A stretch of 64,000 nucleotides of DNA from positions 4,712,001 through 4,776,000 of the forward strand of contig OX377204.1 of assembly GCA_947396885.1 (NCBI GenBank). Reading direction: 5' to 3'. The stretch comes from Heligmosomoides polygyrus polygyrus. Lineage: Eukaryota > Nematoda > Chromadorea > Rhabditida > Heligmosomidae. Positions 1 through 9,956 of the stretch are shown here, one piece after another (position 1 is the first letter of the stretch; every line of letters begins with the position of its first letter). A program made the position numbers and the translations under genes. The notes under the pieces are model-generated. The model searched no databases, was not told where the DNA came from, and saw nothing but the letters and a program-made list of their open reading frames with translations.

Positions 1-730
1 TATCAAACGGCAAAGTTTGGGCGAAATCGGCTACACAATCCCACCACCCATACTCACAAGTAGGTGATCAATGCCTTAAATAACCCCTTAGGCAATTTTT
101 TACGACGCACGGGTCGGTAAGGACAATCCTGCCGACTTACCTTCCAACCTATGTTCTCACCTGTTGTTGTGTTGGCGTGCCTTTTGGAGGAGCCAACAGC
201 TGTTATGTTTTGAACATTTCGTAGTGCTATTTCACAACTGCTAGTGTAACGCATTGTTTGTCTCCTCGCCATGTTTTTAGCAACTTTTCATGATAAGTTG
301 TATCTTCGTGCCAGTATGCAGTTGTCAGTATGAAGACGAGTCCTTTCTGGTGACCTTTCCGTTGCGATTTGACATAGAGAGCTTTGGTTGATCGCGGCAG
401 ATCTTTTTTAGGATGTGCAAAGATCCTGTAGCATAGAGGAGTTAAACCATAAACCATCCCGTCTCACTACGCCGCTCCTTTACCCCCTGCGCCACCACTG
501 CTCGCCTGGCAGCGTGGTTTCAATTCTACTTGAGCTCGCTCTCTTGTGATTGGCCCGCGCTGCGTGGACCTAGAGCGCAAAGGAGCCTGCTAGGAAGATG
601 CAAAGCCCCATGAGCTTGGTCACCTAGTATCCTTCCCTTGTGAGCTATGAATGAAAAGCTTTATCGCTTTTACCACTTTTGATGGGGAAAAATATGTATC
701 GAACTGTGTTGCTTATGGTGTTTGTTTTAG
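1..730. other. No supported gene (left edge, intron or flank)
   Basis: I see no convincing gene here. Two short overlapping minus-strand open frames (54-272 and 227-457) carry no family motif I recognise, and they could be remnants of a mobile element. The right end is the intron side of the acceptor at 721-730 (TTTGTTTTAG) that serves the first exon below. Confidence 0.4.
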
Positions 731-841
731 AATTGGATACGGCGCGCTGTTCCTCGGACTCCTAATTTTGAACAGCTGGACAGGAAGCAATTCAAAGATA
801 AAGGCCCGCTAGTGCTGACGAAGGAACTAAAAGGAGAAGTG
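731..841 (+). CDS. Exon of unidentified plus-strand gene X (37 codons)
   Basis: The segment is bounded by a nematode-type acceptor TTTTAG at 730 and a donor GTG|GTAACG at 841. It is open for exactly 37 codons, phase 0 at both ends, reading from NWIRRAVPRTPNFEQLDRKQ to VLTKELKGEV. The composition is charged and hydrophilic, like a folded cytosolic or linker region, with no transmembrane segment. It is assigned to the same gene as the exons at 8272, 9645 and 12647 because all four lie on one strand and all have phase 0 junctions. Earlier exons are probably left of the window, since there is no start codon here. I do not recognise the family. Phase 0 on every junction means that missing intermediate exons cannot be excluded. 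Confidence 0.55.
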
Positions 842-1230
842 GTAACGTTGCATACTGTAGCAGTTTTCCTTCAAGTAGTCATCGATTCAAGCCTAGTCTA
901 GTTTCACCCTCCTCCTTCTTCATGATATCCTCAATTTTTAACCAAAACTTTTAAGACAAAACATTGAACGCGGTTATCTATGGACTAAAAAACACCTTGT
1001 CATCCTACGACTCAGGCAAATTCGCAAGTTACGAAAAAGATAGAATATGAACCCGACTCTAGACTTGCAACAAGTCACCTCCAGGAAAATGAACTTGATC
1101 AGGTTTTGAAAATTTTGGAAAATATAAAAACCAGCGGAAAATATAAAAACCTCACATATTCCATGTTTGGCTGTCATTGAATCTTGGCATGATATTGATC
1201 AGTATGAATACCCAAGTGATGTAACTGACG
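842..1230. other. Intron sequence of gene X, nothing recognised
   Basis: This is AT-rich sequence without open frames of note. It lies between the exon donor at 842 and the Penelope-like fragment. Confidence 0.4.
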
Positions 1231-2232
1231 AACCAAGATTAGTACAGATCCTTTATTCCGACTAACGTTTCGGCGTAACCGCCTTCTTCAGAGACTGGAA
1301 GAGTCAAGTTAGGTTTGAAAAACAGTCCGTCCAAGAGCCATTTCAGACCACAGCGGTGAATTAAAGGTTGGTAGGAGAGGGAGACGAAACACGAGGAGGT
1401 AACACAAACAGTCCAGTGCAGATGGGCAAACGGTATCCCTTTTAAGGCGACACATGAGGAGATGAGGTCACCTTCGGTTCACCCTCCTAGCGAGCCTCTG
1501 GCAGGCTGTCCTCCGGTTCGAGACCGCAATGGTCAACGTACGGAGCCAGCTCCTGTATAACCGCTACGCGTTCCTCCTTCCTGTTTATTGTGGGGTTCCT
1601 AGCGGCAATCCACAGCGTTTCTAATGTTTTGCGCGTCGAGATCTCGAACTCGTGTGCCAATATCGTCACCGCTACGTCAATGCCCGCGCCATTGTGACAT
1701 CGTAGCCTGTGCTCACCCAACGGACCGGCGATATCGCACCTACGAAGCATGCCCAAATGTTCTTTAACGCGCTCCCCAAGGGGTCTACCCGTCTCGCCAA
1801 TGTACTCGCCGTTGCAACACGTGCATTTTATAAGGTATACCACACCTGAGACCATGCAGTCTCCCTCCTTACCGAATGGGCAGATAATACACTGGCGAGT
1901 CTTACGGCAGGAATCGTATAGTCGATTCCTAACGAGACGTGCCTTGAGATTGGCCGGCGGAACCTCGATCATGCGGACCATGCTATCAAGACCAGCTTTG
2001 CGAATGCAGTTTCGCACTTCGGTACTGAAATCATCCAAGACAAAAGGTACCTTAAAAGGATTTTTATTGTCGCTCTGATGTCTCGCTACCATTGCCGGTG
2101 TTCGATGACCTTTAGCCAGGCTCTGCTCGGGATACCCGTTGGACACCGCGACTCGAGATGCCATTTGCAATGAAACTGACTTGAGATCGCTGTCTGAGGA
2201 CACCGCCGCCACCGTTCGGAACATGTTCTTAA
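1231..2232 (-). mobile_element. Penelope-like retroelement, 3' fragment
   Basis: This fragment comprises the GIY-YIG endonuclease-encoding end of a Penelope-like element (CDS 1487-2224) and its short 3' tail. Downstream of the stop, the minus strand reads GAAGAAGGCGGTTACGCCG, then CGAAACGTTAGTCGG, then AATAAAGGATC at about 1250. The AATAAA is a plausible polyadenylation signal of the element. The reverse transcriptase that should precede the endonuclease is absent, so the copy is 5' truncated. It lies in an intron of gene X in the opposite orientation. A related terminal motif (TTTCGGCTGGACCGCC) occurs in both arms of the palindrome at 42953-43252. Confidence 0.75.
1487..2224 (-). CDS. GIY-YIG endonuclease domain of a Penelope-like element (partial)
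   Basis: The 245-residue frame carries the linker and C-terminal endonuclease of a Penelope-like retroelement. A linker with PPANLKARLVRNRLYDSC comes first, followed by a cysteine cluster (CRKTRQCIICPFG..C). The GIY-YIG core follows: VVYLIKC stands for the GIY strand, YIGET for the YIG strand, then GRPLGERVKEH with the catalytic-type Arg, a Glu in LETLWIAARNP, and the Asn of NPTINR. The cysteine cluster before the core is typical of this class. In these elements the nuclease nicks the target for target-primed reverse transcription. No reverse transcriptase motifs are present, and I see no in-frame RT upstream to 2600. The first Met (2224) is unlikely to be a natural start. The open reading frame suggests a fairly young fragment. 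Confidence 0.8.
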   Translation of the reverse strand: MFRTVAAVSSDSDLKSVSLQMASRVAVSNGYPEQSLAKGHRTPAMVARHQSDNKNPFKVPFVLDDFSTEVRNCIRKAGLDSMVRMIEVPPANLKARLVRNRLYDSCRKTRQCIICPFGKEGDCMVSGVVYLIKCTCCNGEYIGETGRPLGERVKEHLGMLRRCDIAGPLGEHRLRCHNGAGIDVAVTILAHEFEISTRKTLETLWIAARNPTINRKEERVAVIQELAPYVDHCGLEPEDSLPEAR

Positions 2233-2784
2233 TCGTGGCCCCTTAATTATTCACATAACTAGCACTTCTGTGTTTGAAAACGAAAGTTGAATTACAAGAA
2301 CAGAAGTGTATGCTAGCGACGCTAGACCTTGTCAGTCTAAATTACACAGAGCTCCGAACCCCTCGAGAACAAGGGGAAGCAGGTGTAAGACTGTATGTGT
2401 GACCATAAGCCATCGAAGGATTCCAAGGGTATCAACGTCGGCAGTGCCTTGAGTTCATCGGACGTGAAGACGGCATTCAACTCTATCGAAACATAGTTGT
2501 ACCACAGTACCTGACGCGTCCTTTGAATAAACGCCGCAAAGACCGCAATTTTGTCTTTTTGGTAAAACTCGCCTAAAGTCACCCATTTGAAAAAACAAGT
2601 GCATATTTGAGCTCAAGAGCTCGAGCTCTGTCTTTTCGTATACATTTCATATGGAGTCTTGAAAATGTCCAGAATTGAAAACTTGCGCTCCATTACCAAG
2701 GGCGGTCGCGAGCGAGTTGACGTCGCAAACCGTCGAAACGGTTGCATGCTCACAATTCCTCTAATTTATATATATATATATATT
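2225..2784. other. Spacer, no gene supported
   Basis: A minus-strand open frame at 2337-2582 has no motif I recognise. An AT dinucleotide run occurs at about 2766-2782. Confidence 0.3.
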
Positions 2785-3174
2785 CACTTATTTATTTATT
2801 TATTACATGAGAACTCATATAACAACAACTAACCTTGAATAAAGAATTATGGGGTCCAGTAAAGCGAGTAGAACATATTAAAAGTGACAAAATAGTGCAC
2901 AAAGGTAAAAGAAAAACTAGGTGGAAAGCTCAGCCAGAGCGAAAAAGAATAACAGTTTAACAAAATGGATCCAGGTACTTGTTCACCATGTGTTGAAATG
3001 AAAACACTGAGCATGGAGGAGTGCGATTTTTAATAAATTCAATATAGCTGGGAGTGCCCTGTTGATGAAAAAAATTGATCTAAGTTTCATCCTAGCCTTA
3101 AAAACAAATGGCTTCAACCGACCGCCCCTCGTGATGGACGGTCTTGCAGTGAGAAACCTATCCGCTGCAATCAT
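2785..3174 (-). pseudogene. CR1/L2-like LINE, C-terminal RT remnant with (TAAA)n tail
   Basis: On the minus strand the frame reads TRGGRLKPFVFKARMKLRS followed by IFFINRALPAILNLL. This resembles the extreme C-terminus of CR1/L2-type LINE proteins (the FF.NR....WN.LP pattern). A one-base shift then gives FSFQHMVNKYLDPFC and a stop. About 150 bp downstream lies a TAAATAAATAAATAA tail (2790-2806, seen as TTTATT on the plus strand), the usual 3' tail type for these LINEs. The remnant lines up with the RT fragment at 4757-4918, which lies upstream in the same orientation, so both are probably one LINE copy split by later repeats. Confidence 0.55.
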
Positions 3175-3355
3175 ACAGGTCTTACTTAGATCTAACCAGA
3201 TTCTCCTGATGTCGCGTCATATCGACGTGGCCATTTTCGATATCCACCGACACCATGGTCAGTCGATATGGAGGAGGGTCGTTGAGCGGTCGGTGGCGGA
3301 TCGCGGCTCTTCCACCGCCGCTACAGGAGAGCACTGGGAGACGGGAGCAGTTGCT

Positions 3356-4264
3356 GCACAAGCACCTTGGACGCACTACACCCTGGAGTCCCTTCCCTAG
3401 CCGGGTTGTGCGCTCGAAGTGCGCACAACCCATCTCCGATGTCCCCCTCAGCGACGAAAGCATTCTTGGCACAAGCCGCCTGGATGGCTCACACCCCGGA
3501 GTCCCTTCCCTAGCCGAGTTGTGCGCTCGAAGAGCGCACAACCCATCTCCGATGTCCCCCTCAGCGACGAAAGCATTCTTGGCACGAGCCGCCTGGATGG
3601 CCCACACCCCGGAGTCCCTTCCCTAGCCGAGTTGTGCGCTCGAAGAGCGCACAACCCATCTCCGATGTCCCCCTCAGCGACGAAAGCATTCTTGGCACGA
3701 GCCGCCTGGATGGCCCACACCCCGGAGTCCCTTCCCTAGCCGAGTTGTGCGCTCGAAGAGCGCACAACCCATCTCCGATGTCCCTCTCAGCGACGAAAGC
3801 AGTCTCGGCACGAGCCGCCTGGATGGCCCACACCCCGGAGTCCCTTCCCTAGCCGAGTTGTGCGCTCGAAGAGCGCACAACCCATCTCCGATGTCCCCCT
3901 CAGCGACGAAAGCATTCTTGGCACGAGCCGCCTGGATGGCCCACACCCCGGAGTCCCTTCCCTAGCCGAGTTGTGCGCTCGAAGAGCGCACAACCCATCT
4001 CCGATGTCCCCCTCAGCGACGAAAGCATTCTTGGCACGAGCCGCCTGGATGGCCCACACCCCGGAGTCCCTTCCCTAGCCGAGTTGTGCGCTCGAAGAGC
4101 GCACAACCCATCTCCGATGTCCCCCTCAGCGACGAAAGCATTCTTGGCACGAGCCGCCTGGATGGCTCACACCCCGGAGTCCCTTCCCTAGCCGAGTTGT
4201 GCGCTCGAAGAGCGCACAACCCATCTCCGATGTCCCTCTCAGCGACGAAAGCAGTCTCGGCACG
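3356..4264. repeat. Tandem array, 113-bp unit, about 8 copies, each with a perfect hairpin
   Basis: The motif GTTGTGCGCTC recurs at 3405, 3518, 3631, 3744, 3857, 3970, 4083 and 4196, an exact 113-bp period. Each unit has the inverted repeat GTTGTGCGCTC-GAA-GAGCGCACAAC (11-bp stem, 3-nt loop). The first copy has one mismatch (AGTGCG). Two subtypes alternate: most units read CCCCCTCAGCGAC..GCATTCTTGG, while the units at about 3780 and 4233 read CCCTCTCAGCGAC..GCAGTCTCGG. The first unit is the most diverged. A period of 113 is not a multiple of 3, so the frame rotates and the staggered overlapping open frames on both strands are artefacts. The array ends abruptly at GGCACG|GATTGATG. Confidence 0.95.
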
Positions 4265-4356
4265 GATTGATGTGCAAGTTTGCGTGGTACTCCAGCAGGA
4301 GCTGGCATATTGCCAACGGAGCAAGTGGTTAGTTCTAATGGCTATCAATCATACAG

Positions 4357-4518
4357 AGGCCGAATTCATCAACAGTGAATCCGTGGGTATGCGGGTGATA
4401 AGGGGTAGAGATAAGATAAGAGTCAGGCAGAGATAAGGCTAGAGTCAGAGACGCAGGCTTCATTGTGGGTATCTCTACCCCTTATACCCGCGGGTTAGTC
4501 GTTGATGAATCCGGCCCC
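4357..4518. mobile_element. Palindromic MITE, CWG group (family with GGGTAT arms)
   Basis: Termini AGGCCGAATTCATCAAC and GTTGATGAATCCGGCCCC are inverted repeats flanked by CAG on both sides. The interior carries GATAAGGGGTAGAG opposite CTCTACCCCTTAT. A second copy lies at 48237-48358. Confidence 0.8.
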
Positions 4519-4587
4519 AGGAACCGAAGAGGATTCTGAACATAAATATTATGCCAAATTTCTTCCGTCGGTCAGCAAGGGTAGCCA

Positions 4588-4754
4588 GGGGCCGGATTCG
4601 TCAACGACTTGCGTAACTTTAACAGAGAACTGTGAGCGAAAATCTCAGATAACGCGGCTTATTGCGCACCATATCGCTTGATAAGCCGCGTTATCTGAGC
4701 TTTCGTTTACAGTTCTCCATTAAGGTTACGTAGGTCGTTGATGAATCCGTCCCC
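4588..4754. mobile_element. Palindromic MITE, CWG group (family F1)
   Basis: The element is an almost complete hairpin from GGGGCCGGATTCGTCAACG to CGTTGATGAATCCGTCCCC, with the central arms ATAACGCGGCTTAT opposite ATAAGCCGCGTTAT. It interrupts the LINE reading frame that resumes at 4757. Other copies lie at 20271, 44978, 57603, 60576 and 61389. Confidence 0.85.
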
Positions 4755-4756
4755 AA

Positions 4757-4918
4757 GTTAAGGTTGGCATTTCTCACCGTAGAAAAAGGAATATCGTCAT
4801 ACATGAAGCCTATTCGTCTCAAAAACAACCTCCTTGTGAGTCCATTCTGAACACTTTCTAGCAATTTAATTGGTTTACGTTTATAGGGGTTAAAGATAAC
4901 AGTTCCGTATTCCAGCAA
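4757..4918 (-). pseudogene. CR1/L2-like LINE reverse transcriptase fragment
   Basis: The minus-strand frame reads LEYGTVIFNPYKRKPIKLLE, then VQNGLTRRLFLRRIGF. This matches the LEYG..(V/I)(W/F)NP....D.....E.VQ..FTRR pattern that follows the RT palm in CR1/L2 and RTE-like LINEs. The frame is cut on its 3' side by the MITE ending at 4588. The C-terminal continuation appears at 2785-3174. It has no start codon and no upstream RT, so it is a remnant. Confidence 0.6.
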
Positions 4919-4919
4919 T

Positions 4920-5404
4920 TTGGGCTTTTTTGGGAAACTTTTGGAACCGTTTGGTTCTTCTCCTCGAGATCTACATACATGTTTACCACACCAGAGCCAG
5001 CGCTCCCGATGTAGGAGACGAGCCGCACTTGCGCTTGGGGAATCCCGTAGTAAACGGACGGGGTCAGCTTAGTGACTTATAGGATTTGCGTTCTCTAATA
5101 TGGTATTGTGGGTGCATAGAGGTTTTGATATCAATGTATATGTCTATATTGAGCAGCGTCTTATTACATGGGGTGGGGAAAGGCTTATTGAGATCAAACG
5201 GCAGAGTCCGCAAGGAGTCGTAGTGTTCAAATGCATCGCGACTGACGTGAAGTTGGGGTGAGAGGTGCCGGGACAGAATAGGAGCAACCTGCGGAAGACA
5301 CTAAAATGCACTCGCATTGGTGTGAGGCGTGTTCATAGTCGGGGAAAAGGGCCCGACTCTCTAGTTGCAGTGACAGGCAGGTTACGAGCAGCGCGCAGCT
5401 AACG
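4920..5404. other. Spacer, nothing recognised
   Basis: I see no conserved frame and no clear repeat match in this stretch. Confidence 0.3.
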
Positions 5405-6687
5405 AGGGAACTGTCTCAACGGTACGCCGGAACGGCAAGAACGAAAACAATAGGAAGAACCTCCGTTCTCAAAATAGTAACAGAACATGCTTTGTTTTTG
5501 CCGAATCCTTTAGGCAAACAAGTAAGAGGGTGTAATGGTTAAGGGTCCGAGCGTCGAGTTTACCACGGCTGCGCAAGGAGCATGTGTCGTGGTCTGGCTG
5601 GCGCAGTGGTAGAGGTGCCGTCTCACGGCTGTGGCGTCACGGGTTCGGTTCCCGTGCTACGGTTTTTGCACTTTTACCCTGACATCGTATTTTCAAAGAG
5701 ATGTCCATATCTGAACTTTTTTGGAGTTTGCTGATGTTTTCACTACATATTCCTTGTCGACATCTTGTGATGCACCAACAATGTCCCAATGACATATGAG
5801 TATGTGAAAGATTCATGAAAAACCTTTAACACCAGTTATACACAGGCAAAACTGCATAAAACAAAAACAATAGGACCGATCACTGTATGGGCAACGTATG
5901 AAGGCCACAGTTTCTTCACATCCTGACTCAACACATTGGCCTAGGTCTTCGGGGAATGCCATTCCACTCGGGTTTTCGAAGCAACCAGGATGTGTGGTGA
6001 TGTTTCATTTTTTTTAGAAGGGTCTAAAGCAGTGGCTAGTACTTTCTCTACAGCGAGATTGTTTCGCAGTCCTTGCCAGATGCTTCTCCGCTGCAGCACA
6101 AGTCTGGAATCGCGATACAGTCCCATTTCCCCCGGTCGTCATCCTTGTGTAAGATAACAGTTCTAGTATAGCCGGATATTTTCCTCCGAAACAGTCTGTC
6201 CTCCCCGAAAACGTGAGGTGAGTGACCACTCGATTGTTAGCAGACATTGTAGAGGTAGTGTTAGCAGCAGCTTATTTTCACCGCGCGACTTCGTAAACAT
6301 AACAGAGACCACAATATTGATCGAGGTGATAGGTCATGATGAAGTCCATGAAGTCCCCTCCTACATTGTTAGTACACTGTTGTGGCACTCACCTCACCGA
6401 CAATGAGAACCACTGATTGGCGTGAAAGTATCATTTATCATCGTATTTTGCACATTGAAGAGCCATGAAGCAGCACCTGCACCACTGCGCCAGCCAGGAC
6501 ACGACACAAGTTCCTTGCGCAGCCGTGGTAAACTCGACGCTCGGACCCTTAACCATTACACCCTTTTACTCGTTTGCCTAAAGGATTCGGCGAAAACAAA
6601 ACATGTTTTGTTACTATTGGAAGGACGGAGTTTCTTCCTGTAGTATTCGTTCTTGCCGTTCCCGCGTACCGTTCAGACAGTTCCCTT
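5405..6687. repeat. 1.28-kb palindromic element with tRNA-like unit
   Basis: The left arm (about 5405-5615) and right arm (about 6474-6687) are inverted copies. GGGAACTGTCTCAACGGTACG pairs with CGTACCGTTCAGACAGTTCCC, GGCTGGCGCAGTGG with CCACTGCGCCAGCC, and TAATGGTTAAGGGTCCGAGC with GCTCGGACCCTTAACCATTA. The arms are partly diverged. The centre (about 5616-6470) is single copy, with no coding frame I can support. The terminal-arm content is tRNA-like (see the next entry). Confidence 0.75.
5593..5668 (+). other. tRNA-like SINE head (Pol III boxes A and B)
   Basis: TGGCGCAGTGGTAGAGG resembles box A. The T-arm CACGG-GTTCGGTTC-CCGTG has a perfect 5-bp stem, with box B as GGGTTCGGTTCCC. There is no convincing anticodon stem, so this is a tRNA-derived repeat and not a tRNA gene. 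Confidence 0.6.
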
Positions 6688-6909
6688 GTAAGATAAATCG
6701 TTGCTGTACCACGCAATCATTATCCTTTTTGTAATAAGTTCCCGTGGTCCATCATCTGTGAGCATGAGAGAGATACTATTGAATAGAGGAAGCGTGATCG
6801 GATAAAATGTAAACCTTAAATCAACCGACTTGGCTACCAGACTTCACATGCTATTCAGAACACACGAGAGCAAGGCACATTGTTAGGAACTCGAATAATT
6901 AATGGTAAT

Positions 6910-7285
6910 AGTATATCACCTGTACCACCTGTCGTCCCGTTGATCATCGAGTTGCTCGAGCGGGCGCCAGCAACGTCTCCATTCGTCCCTGTCGCGTGCC
7001 AGAGTGCTCTAGTGGATACTCCTCGCTCGAGGGACACGAAGAGCGTCATATCGATCGTTCAGGGCTTTCACGAAGAAGTCCGTCCAACGCGTTGGTGGGC
7101 GTCCTGGTGTTCTCTTGACATCCCGCGGATCCAATCTGTGACGGCTCTCGTCCAGCGGGTGTCTGCGAACCGCAATACGTGGCCGGCGCACCTAATTTTT
7201 GACAACTTGGCCCACGCGACAGCGTCTCTGATCTTCGAACGTCGGCGAAGATCACAGACGCTTGTAAAAAAACTTGAAAGTTTGT
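6910..7285 (-). pseudogene. RTE-like LINE, 3' end (RT C-terminus)
   Basis: On the minus strand, in shifting frames, the sequence reads [70 protein letters not shown] and a C-terminal LARDRDEW-like segment. This is the C-terminal block of an RTE/Bov-B type LINE. It ends in the direct-repeat tail ACAGGTGGTACAGGTGAT (minus strand) near 6920. Further 3' ends of the same family lie at 52975 and 59437. It is 5' truncated and frameshifted. Confidence 0.7.
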
Positions 7286-7289
7286 AAAT

Positions 7290-8271
7290 TTTATGTGTAA
7301 TGAAATAAAGTCTGAAGACTTGAGTGTTTCCTTCCTTGACGAAAAGTGACTCTTTGGATACATGCACTGTTGTTGTTGCTGTTAAAGAATGAGTTCCTCT
7401 TTAAGGAATGGTAGTATTCAGATAAACTGCACCTTGCATTAATGAGTCAAATATTCTATTCGGATATCCGAAATCCGGGGTCCGCGAAATTGCCATAATC
7501 TGAATCATCCAAAAATCCGGGTCTACAAAATCGCCCTTACCCGAATCATCCAATTATCCGAAGATTTTCGATAGGATCCAATGTATACACGACACGGGGG
7601 GGGGTACTTTTTAAGAGATTGAAAACTGTTGTACCATTTTCAACTACCGAGCGAATTTATATTTTGTAAGCACATATCAGAACTTTTTGTTTCCTGGGTT
7701 TCAGCGCTTTGAAGAAATTGTACGTTTGACCTATTCTCTTGTTTTTTATAAAATCAGAGAAATTCAACGAGACATTAGTGAGGAAACCTAGATTGCGTAC
7801 TTTGTCAGTAATAGATCGTGTGGGGTCATTTATAAGATTTTGGGCTAGTAATCAAAAAAGAACTGCGGCACTGGCGCTCGGAAATGGTGTTGAACTAGAT
7901 ATAAAGAAAGCTTAATGCTGCTGCGGCACGCCTGGGTATGATCGGAATTAAGACCGGACTCCCGGGTGCTTCCTTCTGTCCAAGCTGCTCGAAAGTGATT
8001 TCATATCTCAATCGGAATCACACCACAGCTATACTGAGGTGATTGCTAAACCGACTTCTGCACTTTTCATAAGAAAAGCATTTGGCCAAATTGCGATGCA
8101 TAATGACATCATGTTGTTCCTTTCTTCTACGTAAATTAATTGATAGCTGATCGACTTGAGCTGTTTTCCATGGTCTTGTTTAATGTGCGCACCTTTGTGC
8201 AGTTATAAATAAATAAATAAATAAATAAAAATTAGTGAGGTTTTTTTATTCAGATCTGACCTCTTTTACAG
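7290..8271. other. Intron of gene X; LINE-type (ATAA)n tail at its end
   Basis: No exon is supported. A TAAA microsatellite at about 8204-8230 follows GTGCAGTTATAAATAAAT, like the 3' tail of a LINE. It is close to the sequence before the similar tail at about 37808. Confidence 0.4.
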
Positions 8272-8379
8272 AAATTCGCAGAATGTCCACCATCGAAGCC
8301 AATTGAACAGGTTGAATTCGATGCCGGTCTCAACGAAATTGTTGGCATAGGCAGTCATGTGGAAGTGCTTCCAAAATCG
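8272..8379 (+). CDS. Exon of unidentified plus-strand gene X (36 codons)
   Basis: A strong acceptor (CTTTTACAG ending at 8271) and donor (AAATCG|GTAAGG) bound exactly 36 codons in phase 0/0. The translation runs from KFAECPPSKPIEQVEFDAGL to NEIVGIGSHVEVLPKS. The Pro-rich start is followed by a short, acidic, probably beta-forming stretch. There is no cysteine pattern, signal or membrane segment. Its phase matches the exons at 731 and 9645 exactly. I do not recognise a named domain. The clean boundaries, the even phase and the absence of repeat copies elsewhere in the window argue that it is a genuine host exon. Confidence 0.65.
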
Positions 8380-9644
8380 GTAAGGGAGTGCATAACATAG
8401 GATTCCTTGAACAAAGAACAATTTTTGTTAAATTCTCTTATTATTCTTTATCTCGTCATTAATTACAACTACGTTTTTCTCAGGCCGAATTGTCTCTCGA
8501 CAAAACGTGTCCGGAGCGATCGGTGAGCACTTCTCGTCCCTTCCTGTCTTGAAAAGGTGCCAGTAGTACACACGGATGAGACACTGGCTCTTGCGCGAAT
8601 CACGAATCGATTGAATGTTCAGGTCCCTTCCCTGGTTAACCCTTTCACGACATTGTCCGACGATGTCGTCGGACACCGTAATGAAAATAGTTCATGGAAA
8701 ATTATCACATATTTGATAGTACAATTTTATCAATGAATCCACTAATAGCTACGGTTAAGATGGTCCATGGGAAACTTCACTTGTTACTGTTTTTCATATC
8801 TAACAAATAATACAAATAAAAGAATAGAAAAAATCGACGCGCGGGAAAAATGCGCGCTGTCCCACGCGGCAATCACCTGAAAATCACACGTGTCGTGAAA
8901 GGGTTAAAGCCTCCTCAGGTCACTACTTTGATACAAGGCGCATCGGATAACGGCGCTCACTGACTTGGGCGCCGCCATTGCAACCATTTTTACGGCAGAA
9001 TGGACATCCAAACCTCTCTTGCGATATCACGTAGACGTAGAGTGCATGACGTGTGCTATAGAGTGTTGATCTAGATCTACCATTATTCTTTACCTTTCAT
9101 ACCTCAGGAACGCAAAACATTACGGTTATGTCGCGAATGTGAGCAACATTGGACTGTGGGAACGCGCTTGCCAATCATAGACATGCATAGCACCGAAACA
9201 ACACACGCCAACCAATCAAGGGTATCGGTCCTACATGCCCTCTCTAAATGGAACACCTCTCACGTGGACCACTTACTAGTGGCCAGCGGCTCATAAATAA
9301 TGGAACAAAACTCCAGCCAAAGGGCCTGTTAAAACTTCGTGACGGGAGCGAAAGGAGGGACTGGTCGCGCGGGCAAATCATACTTATCGATTTGTGTTGG
9401 GCGATCGCTCGGCATTAATCGATCTATATGTACTGCACTATCAAATCAGTCGCTGCCGTTGCGAAGTATGAACAGACCCGAATACAACCACCCTGTATTT
9501 AACCCTATGCGGTGTTCCCGCTTTGTAATTTGTTGACTGGCCAATGGCCTCTAAGAAGCGTTTCGTCGAATTTGCCAGCGTTTGAGAATATGTTCTAGAG
9601 GTTTCAGAAGCATCCCGTATAGAGTAACTGACTTGTGTTTCAAG
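8380..9644. other. Intron of gene X with a degenerate MITE
   Basis: About 9126-9250 resembles the CATGTCGCGA MITE family (GTCGCGAATGTGAGCAACATT, with the opposite end much decayed). Its better copies are at 22848 and 60109. Nothing else is recognised. Confidence 0.4.
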
Positions 9645-9716
9645 GTCCAAATGCCTACTGCACCATCGGAGAGGCGAGGGCCTAGTACTCGAGCAATTCC
9701 CAGTACACCATCTCCA
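9645..9716 (+). CDS. Exon of unidentified plus-strand gene X (24 codons)
   Basis: Acceptor GTGTTTCAAG ends at 9644 and the strong donor CCA|GTGAGT follows 9716. The exon has 24 codons in phase 0/0, VQMPTAPSERRGPSTRAIPS then TPSP. It is a Pro/Ser/Thr/Arg-rich low-complexity segment, probably a disordered linker. Both flanking exons share phase 0, so it could be skipped without shifting the frame. Confidence 0.55.
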
Positions 9717-9956
9717 GTGAGTTCACGATTTACGTTTCATTTTCTCGTTCTGCTGCAGTTTGGATCCTAAAAAATTAAAATTGCAGGCTGCTGCCAGATA
9801 GTAATTTTACTAGTTTTTTCGATTCTATCCTAGTTGGAGGGTAGCGACGCTTGTTTTATTGGTACTTTTTCCTACCAGTCACTTTGCGTTCCGCCGAATT
9901 TTTGAAAAGTGTTCTGGAGCCTTCTCCCAAAAAAGCATATACATATAGGCTGACGT

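Noticed and set aside
1200..1300. Hammerhead ribozyme beside the Penelope-like fragment (CTGACGA present)
   Set aside because: No stem II followed by GAAA and no stem I/III partners can be drawn.
3182..4436. Series of overlapping 60-140 residue open frames on both strands
   Set aside because: They repeat with the 113-bp tandem array, and 113 is not a multiple of three, so frames are by-products of GC-rich repeats.
5593..5668. Possible true tRNA gene (also at 50590, 63160 and the palindrome arms)
   Set aside because: T-arms are good but anticodon stems are poor, and all are multi-copy with SINE tails or palindromic arms.
7690..7790. Possible extra gene X exon after GGGTTTCAG
   Set aside because: The only good donor downstream gives phase 1, which conflicts with the phase 0 of all other exons, and the frame soon meets a stop.
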